DNA of 10,662 nucleotides, taken from contig CAAHDV010000011.1 in the NCBI GenBank assembly GCA_900770535.1, forward strand, positions 1 through 10,662. The letters run 5' to 3'. The translations under genes and the position numbers were made by a program. Source of the DNA: Lachnospiraceae bacterium (lineage in GTDB: Bacteria > Bacillota > Clostridia > Lachnospirales > Lachnospiraceae). Numbering within the stretch: position 1 is the stretch's first letter; every line of letters begins with the position of its first letter. The notes beneath the pieces are model-generated. The model made no database searches and was not told the origin of the DNA. It was given only the letters and a program-made list of their open reading frames with translations. Positions 5,612 to 10,662 of this stretch are shown here, piece after piece.

Positions 5612-8086
5612 CTACGGCAGGCTCACTGCGCAGATAAAGTCATTTCCCCGCGCACGGAAGAACTCTGTGCTGTCATTGAGACCGGCCTTGTAAAGTTCCC
5701 CGGTCTGCGGGTCAAACATCGTAACATTATACTGGTCAAAGCCGCAGAGAATCAGGTACTGCCCCTCTCCGGTGTATGCGGCCACCGGAATGCCCTGATC
5801 GATGAAGTAGAGCATCTGGGCCAGACTGCTGCCCCGCGCGTTGAGCACCACCAGTCCTTCATTCTGGTACACTGTGCTCTCCGCAAAGGTTTCCAAATGA
5901 CGCGCCAGCGGAGCAAACGCGGACTGCGGATCCCGGATATTGCGGATATTTCCACGCTTTACACGATCCCAGAGCATATTGCGGTCCTTGTCTGTCACAA
6001 AGCCCATCTTGTCATAGGCGAGCTGCAGCGCCTCCGAAAAATCGGTTGTCACTTTCAGCAGATGCCCGCTTCCATAGGCGTAAAATTCCATATCGGAAAG
6101 CTGATAATTGGATTTCAGTTCCAGGCGGTCCGACTGTTCATAGCTCACCCGCTTCGGCGCAAAAATCCGGATGCTCCGGCTGTTTTTGATTTCTTCCTCC
6201 AGCTGGACAAAATAGACCCGTTCCTTTTCCGGTGACGCAAACCAGCCAATGCCGTCCAGTTTTCCATTTCCAAGATCCGCATTGCAGACGATGGTATCCT
6301 CCGGACTGTCCGCGTAACGGTTGGGACCGGTTTTCATGACGCGTTTTAAATGGATCCGGCTCTCATCCACCGTAACCTCGGAAATGTAGTAGCCATTTTT
6401 CTCATAACTGGTTTCTTCCTGCATCTGGTCATTGATGATGCGGATACTATACATAGGAAGATTCTCAGTCCGGCCATTGACCAGCCAGATGTCATCCCCC
6501 CGCGCCATGCCATATACCAGGTCACGGCCCACAAAACCAAGGGTGCGGACATATTCCCCGTCTCCGGCCCGGATTTCCCGATTTTCCCCGGTCTCCAGAT
6601 CCATCAGATGCAGCACACCGGACTCGTAAATGGTACCCTCCTGCCACGCGATACGTTTTTTATCGCTGCTGACTGCAAAGGTTCCTTCTGCCAGAGAATC
6701 TGCTACAACCATATTCTCACGGCTGTTCATGTCAATTCCATAAATGGCATGATCTACATACAGGTACAGCATTCCTCCCGCGGTCTGGCAGGCCAGGCGG
6801 TCAAGATCTGCCTCCAGCTGCTCATAGGAACCGGAATACGGAATGAAATAGCGCTCCTCCAGCGCGTTTTCAGAAGCCGTATAATGATACCCGGCAATTC
6901 CATTCTCGCCCTCATGATTTCCACGGTTCATATAGCCATATACCAGAAAGTCCATATCCCCGTCATCTTCCACGGAAAGGATTCTGGTATCATGATGGTC
7001 ATAATTGCTGCGCACATCCGCGCTGTCATCATCCCGGAAGGAAAAGACTTTCACGGCGCGGCGGTCTGCCGGGTCATAGCTCCATAAGTCCCGGTTCACC
7101 CGGTATGCAAAAACCTTTCCGCCCGCGCTCTTTACCAGTTCCACACGGTCGTCCCCGGTAATGCCCAGCAGGATTCTCTTTCCGGAATATTCGCTGCGGT
7201 CCCCGGAAAAGATCTGATTCACGGTGCGGTCGTACTGCATCATATAAATGCGCAGTTCATTCCATTTCATGGTAAAGTCTTCCTCGACCTCATAAGTTTC
7301 CGTACCGTCCTCGCCCTGGCGTTTTGCCTGATAGGAAAGCTGGATGCCGCACATGACACCGTCCAGTTCCTTTAAGTGGATTTCCACATTTGCCTCCGGC
7401 TGCATGCCAAGTTTTCCCCAGGTGAGCTGGGAAAAGCTGGAATGAATGGAGGTATGTCCAAAGGTGCTGTTATCCTCTGACGGACTGGTCTCCAGATAAG
7501 TGGTCAGACTTCTTGCCTGCTCATAATCAAAGGTCTTCATGGAAAAATCCGCTGCCAGATCCACCATGGCGCGGGCGTTTTCCGCGGCATCGGTCCACAG
7601 AATGCGGGAATAATAATAAACCGGCCCAAAATTTTCCGTGTCCAGCTGGATTTTCAGCTGGTATTCCCGCTCTTTTGTCAGCAGGTTCTGGATTGGAAGC
7701 ACAGCAAGAATTCCATCCTCCGTCTGCTGCCAGTCCGAAACCTCAGTCCGTTCCACCAGCCGGTCCCGGTCCATGCTGCGCACTTCATAGCTGATTCCGG
7801 TAACCGGTCCTTCCGTGATATGCACGGTAAGTGCCCGGTCCTCCGGCAGAATGGTCAGAGTTTCCCCTGCGGCTGTGGTGTTCATCTCCTGACGGTATCC
7901 GTAAAGCCGGTTCATATCCCGGTCTAACATCTGTACGGTAACACTGGGAAGCGAAGCCGCCTCCATGTCCATATATACGGCCTGGTCCTGGCCGCTGTTC
8001 CACCGGTTATTCGCGAAAAAAAAGACGCCCAGCGCCGCCGCGAATACCCCGGATAAAATCGCGATTCGTTTTACAATGTGATTCAT
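5612..8086 (-). CDS. Uncharacterised membrane-anchored protein, beta-propeller-like with degenerate C39-like C-terminus
   Basis: I cannot name this 824-residue protein. A basic N-terminus and one hydrophobic segment (about 8-26) without a clear cleavage site suggest a type II anchor with the bulk outside the cell. Residues 45-165 look like beta-sandwich material; 170-300 is mixed. From about 320 to 660 there are recurring four-strand units such as FAVSSDKKRIAW followed by LHLMDLETGENREI (469-504) and RDLVYGMARGDDIWLV (521-536), as in TolB/DPP-type beta-propellers. The last 150 residues resemble a C39/papain-like fold: an ALQLAYDKMGF helix (686-696), IDQGIPVAAY (762-771) and GQYLILCGFD...FDPQTGEL (775-798). 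The nucleophile Cys and the His before the GYD-type strand are not present, so it is probably not a protease. The ribosome binding site is weak (AAGGAAAG about 12 nt upstream of the ATG). Downstream in the same direction lies murA; an envelope role is inferred from this and from topology only. Confidence 0.7.
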   Translation of the reverse strand: MNHIVKRIAILSGVFAAALGVFFFANNRWNSGQDQAVYMDMEAASLPSVTVQMLDRDMNRLYGYRQEMNTTAAGETLTILPEDRALTVHITEGPVTGISYEVRSMDRDRLVERTEVSDWQQTEDGILAVLPIQNLLTKEREYQLKIQLDTENFGPVYYYSRILWTDAAENARAMVDLAADFSMKTFDYEQARSLTTYLETSPSEDNSTFGHTSIHSSFSQLTWGKLGMQPEANVEIHLKELDGVMCGIQLSYQAKRQGEDGTETYEVEEDFTMKWNELRIYMMQYDRTVNQIFSGDRSEYSGKRILLGITGDDRVELVKSAGGKVFAYRVNRDLWSYDPADRRAVKVFSFRDDDSADVRSNYDHHDTRILSVEDDGDMDFLVYGYMNRGNHEGENGIAGYHYTASENALEERYFIPYSGSYEQLEADLDRLACQTAGGMLYLYVDHAIYGIDMNSRENMVVADSLAEGTFAVSSDKKRIAWQEGTIYESGVLHLMDLETGENREIRAGDGEYVRTLGFVGRDLVYGMARGDDIWLVNGRTENLPMYSIRIINDQMQEETSYEKNGYYISEVTVDESRIHLKRVMKTGPNRYADSPEDTIVCNADLGNGKLDGIGWFASPEKERVYFVQLEEEIKNSRSIRIFAPKRVSYEQSDRLELKSNYQLSDMEFYAYGSGHLLKVTTDFSEALQLAYDKMGFVTDKDRNMLWDRVKRGNIRNIRDPQSAFAPLARHLETFAESTVYQNEGLVVLNARGSSLAQMLYFIDQGIPVAAYTGEGQYLILCGFDQYNVTMFDPQTGELYKAGLNDSTEFFRARGNDFICAVSLP

Positions 8087-8122
8087 ATCCTGATTCTTTC
8101 CTTATTTTTATTTACCCTCCAT

Positions 8123-8151
8123 ATTTTACCCTGTTTTCTCCTTCCCTACAA
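8123..8151 (-). promoter_or_regulatory. Candidate promoter for the 824-residue protein gene
   Basis: On the minus strand TTGTAG (8146-8151), a 17-bp spacer and TAAAAT (8123-8128) lie about 40 bp upstream of the ATG, giving a short leader of around 30 nt. Confidence 0.5.
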
Positions 8152-8174
8152 GGAAATGTTTTCTTAAATTTCAC

Positions 8175-8203
8175 TTGCCATCTTTCCGGCTATCCTTTAT
8201 AAT
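8175..8203 (+). promoter_or_regulatory. Predicted sigma-A promoter of the DUF5688-like gene
   Basis: TTGCCA (8175-8180), a 17-bp spacer and a perfect TATAAT (8198-8203) predict a start near 8210 and a leader of about 128 nt before the ATG at 8338, unusually long for this window and containing the inverted repeat at 8226-8278. Confidence 0.75.
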
Positions 8204-8225
8204 AAAATTACACTTCCAATTAATT

Positions 8226-8278
8226 CATAATAAAAATTCTGCAATTTCAAACATTCTTATCATTCTGTTTTTATTATG
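8226..8278. repeat. Perfect 11-bp AU-rich inverted repeat in the DUF5688-like gene leader
   Basis: CATAATAAAAA (8226-8236) and TTTTTATTATG (8268-8278) are exact reverse complements separated by 31 nt. In the mRNA they would form a stem-loop beginning about 16 nt after the predicted transcription start and ending 60 nt before the start codon. Confidence 0.6.
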
Positions 8279-8337
8279 TTCCCAGTTTTACAGTACCTGT
8301 TATTCCGGCGCATTTTATATTTCAGCGGAGGTATTTT

Positions 8338-9297
8338 ATGATATACGAAACTTTTCTTGAAACAGTGACAAACAAACTGCAGGAGGCATTGGGCGATTCC
8401 TACCAGTTTACCCTGCGGCCCCTTCCCAAAAACAATGGCGTTACCCTGGACGGGCTGACCATTCAGAGCCCGGGCTGCTCTGTTGCCCCTACGATTTATC
8501 TGAATCCCTACTACGAACAGTACCGCCACGGAACCGATATTTCTGAAATCGTACACGATATTTTGCGGCTCTATCGCGCGACCCCGTCACCATCTGCCCT
8601 GCAGGCCGATTCTCTGGAACATTTTTCCGATCTGCGCTCCCGTATCATGTTCCGGATGATCCACACGGCCTCCAATCAGGTCCTCTTAAAAGATCTGCCC
8701 CATCTTCCCTATCTCGACCTCTCCATCGTCTTTTTCCTTTCCCTGGAACGCAATGAAGCCGGCCAGATGACCGCCCTCATTCATCAGGAACATATCCGGC
8801 GCTGGAATGTGACCGTGCAGGACTTATGGGAGGCCGCCAGCCACAACACACCACTGGAATACCCGGCTCAGATCCAGAGCATGGCCGATCTCTTGCAGGA
8901 AATTGCCCGGAAAAACATGGGGGAACACTATGATCCAGAGCTCATCAGCGAACTTCTGGACTCCGATGACGCATCTCCGCTTTACGTTCTCAGCAACAGC
9001 AACGGCCTGTACGGTGCCAGCTGCATGATCTACCAGAACGTACTGAAGGACTTCGCAGACCACCTTCAGGCAGATCTCATTCTTCTGCCATCCAGCGTCC
9101 ACGAAGTCCTTCTGACTCCGAATCTTCCGGAAACCTCTTATGAAGACCTCAGTTCCATGGTGACCTCCATCAACCGTCAGGAAGTCTCGCCCGAAGAACA
9201 GCTTTCCAACCAGGTCTATCTGTTCTCCCGAAAAGAAGGGACATTAAAAATCGTGTCCAATGCGCCGGAGCTGGTGGGCGCGTCCGCACTTTCCTGA
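8338..9297 (+). CDS. DUF5688-like protein of unknown function
   Basis: This 319-residue soluble protein has no signal peptide or membrane segment. It reads like the DUF5688 family, which I associate with Lachnospiraceae and relatives: PTIYLNPYYEQYRHG near 51-65, an internal alpha-helical middle (about 68-205), then PLYVLSNSNGLYGASCMIYQ (214-233) and the LILLPSSVHEVLL strand (247-259). No catalytic motif is evident to me; the His of SSVHEV and the family-wide GA-x-C/M-x-Y pattern are the most conserved-looking points. The ATG has GGAGG 6-7 nt upstream. The gene is divergent from the 824-residue gene and convergent with feoB, so it is a single-gene unit. Family members are frequent and multi-copy in these genomes, so its neighbours say little about function. 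Recognition rests on memory of the family pattern. Confidence 0.75.
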   Translation: MIYETFLETVTNKLQEALGDSYQFTLRPLPKNNGVTLDGLTIQSPGCSVAPTIYLNPYYEQYRHGTDISEIVHDILRLYRATPSPSALQADSLEHFSDLRSRIMFRMIHTASNQVLLKDLPHLPYLDLSIVFFLSLERNEAGQMTALIHQEHIRRWNVTVQDLWEAASHNTPLEYPAQIQSMADLLQEIARKNMGEHYDPELISELLDSDDASPLYVLSNSNGLYGASCMIYQNVLKDFADHLQADLILLPSSVHEVLLTPNLPETSYEDLSSMVTSINRQEVSPEEQLSNQVYLFSRKEGTLKIVSNAPELVGASALS

Positions 9298-9374
9298 ACA
9301 CTTCCGGTCCGCTCTGTCTGCTCTGTAGCCAGTTGTCTGCGCTCTGGCCACCAGCTTCCTGCCTGACAGCCACT

Positions 9375-10662
9375 CTACAGGATCCGGCTGCCGATCTGGA
9401 AAATGGACACAGCAAAGCACCAGGCCAGCACAATCTGGAACAAGACCATCTGCAGCGTGAATTTTAATGATCTGGTTTCACGCCGGATCGTTCCCACTGC
9501 AGCCACACACGGGGAATACAGCAGGCAGAATACTAACAGCGCATAAGCATTGGCCATGCCAAACCCTGCAATTCCCAGAACCTTGGAAAGCTCTGCCATA
9601 CCAGCCGCAGAGTTGATGTTGCTGATGCCATAAAGCACGGAGAAGCTGGACACCACCACTTCCTTCGCGGACAAACCGGAAATCAGCGCCACCGCGATCT
9701 GCCAGGTGCCAAGGCCTGCCGGTTTTAATACCGGAACCAGGAGACGCCCAATGGCAGCCGCAAAGCTCTGGGTCACATCCGTCTCATAGCCATGAACACC
9801 GAAGTTTAAGACAAACCAAAGCACAATGGATGCCACAAAAATGGTGGTTCCGGCCTTGGTCAAGTAATCCTTCACCTTATCCCATACATAGATGGCCACC
9901 GTTCTGGCATTCGGTGTTTTGTATTCCGGAAGCTCGATCAGCAGCGTATCCTCGTCCTTATTTTTTTCCCGTTTATGCAGGATAAACGCAATGGCAATGG
10001 CTACAATCAGTCCGATCACATACAGGGAGTAAGCAGCCAGCATGGCATGCTCTTTAAAAAACATCTCCGAAAAAAGCACATAAATCGGAAGTCTTGCGGA
10101 GCAGGACATAAACGGCGTGATGAGAATGGTGCGGCGGCGGTCCCGCTCGCTCGCCAGCGCACGGGATGCCATGACCGCCGGAACCGTACAGCCAAAACCC
10201 AGGAGCATCGGCAAAAAAGCCTTGCCGGAGAGCCCCACCCGGCCCATGATCTCATTCATGACATAGGCAACCCTGGCCATATATCCGCTGTCTTCCAGAA
10301 AAGCCAGCGCCAGAAACAGGATGAAAATGTTCGGCAGGAACGTTAAAATGCCGCCCACACCGGCTACAATACCATCTACCACCAGGGAAATGAGCCAGTC
10401 AGAAGCCTGCACATGCTGCATGGCCGCAAGCACCGCCCCGGAAAACCATTCCAGCCCGGACTCAAAATATCCTTTCAGGAAATCTCCCACGGTAAAGGTC
10501 AGGAAAAAGACTGTCGCCATGATTCCCAGAAAGATCGGCACACCAAATACCGGATGGGTCAGCCAGGAATCAATGCGGTCTGTGGATGCCGACTTTTCCT
10601 CGCGTCCCATCATACACTCTTCCATAACTTCTTCTATGTAATTGTATTTTTCATTGATGATA
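9375..10662 (-). CDS. feoB: Ferrous iron transport protein B, C-terminal part (5' end outside window)
   Basis: FeoB imports Fe(II) across the cytoplasmic membrane, driven or gated by an N-terminal GTPase domain. Only the last 429 or so codons are here. The reading frame stays open past the Met at 10625 to the window edge, adding INEKYNYIEEV, which matches the linker after the G domain, so the gene is cut by the window, not short. The membrane domain is complete: a polar RIDSWLTHPVFGVPIF entry, the first Gate motif LLGFGCTVPAVMASRAL with its conserved Cys (about residue 158 in-window), FMSCSARLPIYVLF, a charged cytoplasmic linker (about 230-252), GLSAKEVVVSSFSVLYG and a second Gate-like YSPCVAAVGTIRRE near 381-396. 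About eight to ten membrane segments are present. It ends in TAG with no obvious terminator, facing the convergent DUF5688-like gene 77 bp away. feoA, if present, lies beyond the window. Confidence 0.95.
   Translation of the reverse strand, partial: IINEKYNYIEEVMEECMMGREEKSASTDRIDSWLTHPVFGVPIFLGIMATVFFLTFTVGDFLKGYFESGLEWFSGAVLAAMQHVQASDWLISLVVDGIVAGVGGILTFLPNIFILFLALAFLEDSGYMARVAYVMNEIMGRVGLSGKAFLPMLLGFGCTVPAVMASRALASERDRRRTILITPFMSCSARLPIYVLFSEMFFKEHAMLAAYSLYVIGLIVAIAIAFILHKREKNKDEDTLLIELPEYKTPNARTVAIYVWDKVKDYLTKAGTTIFVASIVLWFVLNFGVHGYETDVTQSFAAAIGRLLVPVLKPAGLGTWQIAVALISGLSAKEVVVSSFSVLYGISNINSAAGMAELSKVLGIAGFGMANAYALLVFCLLYSPCVAAVGTIRRETRSLKFTLQMVLFQIVLAWCFAVSIFQIGSRIL

Noticed and set aside
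6350..7087. A 245-codon plus-strand open frame inside the 824-codon gene.
   Set aside because: No ribosome binding site or family resemblance, and the minus-strand frame is continuous with good protein-like composition.
9298..9374. Three GCTCTG copies (9311, 9320, 9341) and a possible terminator between the convergent DUF5688-like gene and feoB.
   Set aside because: The copies are short and irregularly spaced and no stem with a U-tract is visible on either strand; I see no supportable element.
9375..10625. feoB as a complete short 416-residue protein starting at the Met at 10625.
   Set aside because: The frame continues open to the window edge with linker residues typical of full-length FeoB, so it is a partial gene, not a split one.

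Overview
The window looks like the left end of a draft-assembly contig from an anaerobic Gram-positive gut bacterium of the Lachnospiraceae (Clostridia). The case for this is the gene content: a DUF5688-like protein, an S-box-controlled metK, a choline-binding-type repeat surface protein, a Gx/NusG_II gene pair, strong AGGAGG-type ribosome binding sites and moderate GC content. Bases 1-17 are not genomic; they match the end of the Illumina TruSeq read-2 adapter. No plasmid, phage, IS, CRISPR, tRNA or rRNA is visible. This is mostly chromosomal core, with some poorly characterised family-specific genes.

Layout: (1) 103-1108 holds two genes transcribed away from each other, a Gx-family membrane protein (minus, TTG start) and a small membrane-anchored NusG_II protein (plus). 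Their predicted promoters point at each other inside a 109-bp gap. (2) 1109-1344 is a non-coding gap between convergent genes. It holds a very long foldback (1184-1310) inside an outer inverted repeat. (3) 1345-2823 is metK on the minus strand, with a complete leader: sigma-A promoter, SAM-I aptamer, antiterminator and terminator. (4) 2886-4121 is a secreted protein with a fibronectin-III-like domain and C-terminal cell-wall-binding repeats, with a textbook terminator. (5) 4155-5605 is murA, with its own extended -10 promoter and a downstream hairpin. (6) 5612-8151 is an 824-residue membrane-anchored protein I cannot name. It has a beta-propeller-like middle and what looks like a catalytically dead C39-type papain-like C-terminus. 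(7) 8175-9297 is a divergent gene for a DUF5688-like protein with a structured AU-rich leader. (8) 9375-10662 is the C-terminal part of FeoB, cut by the window edge.

Several genes concern the envelope: MurA makes the first committed peptidoglycan precursor, the repeat protein would dock on the wall, and the 824-residue protein and the Gx/NusG_II pair sit in the membrane. MetK supplies SAM under feedback by SAM itself, and FeoB imports ferrous iron. Apart from the 824-residue gene reading toward murA, each gene appears to have its own promoter, so this is a row of single-gene units rather than one operon. The most unusual items are the 127-nt foldback at 1184-1310, the 824-residue protein with its degenerate C39-like tail, and the face-to-face promoters at 650-746.
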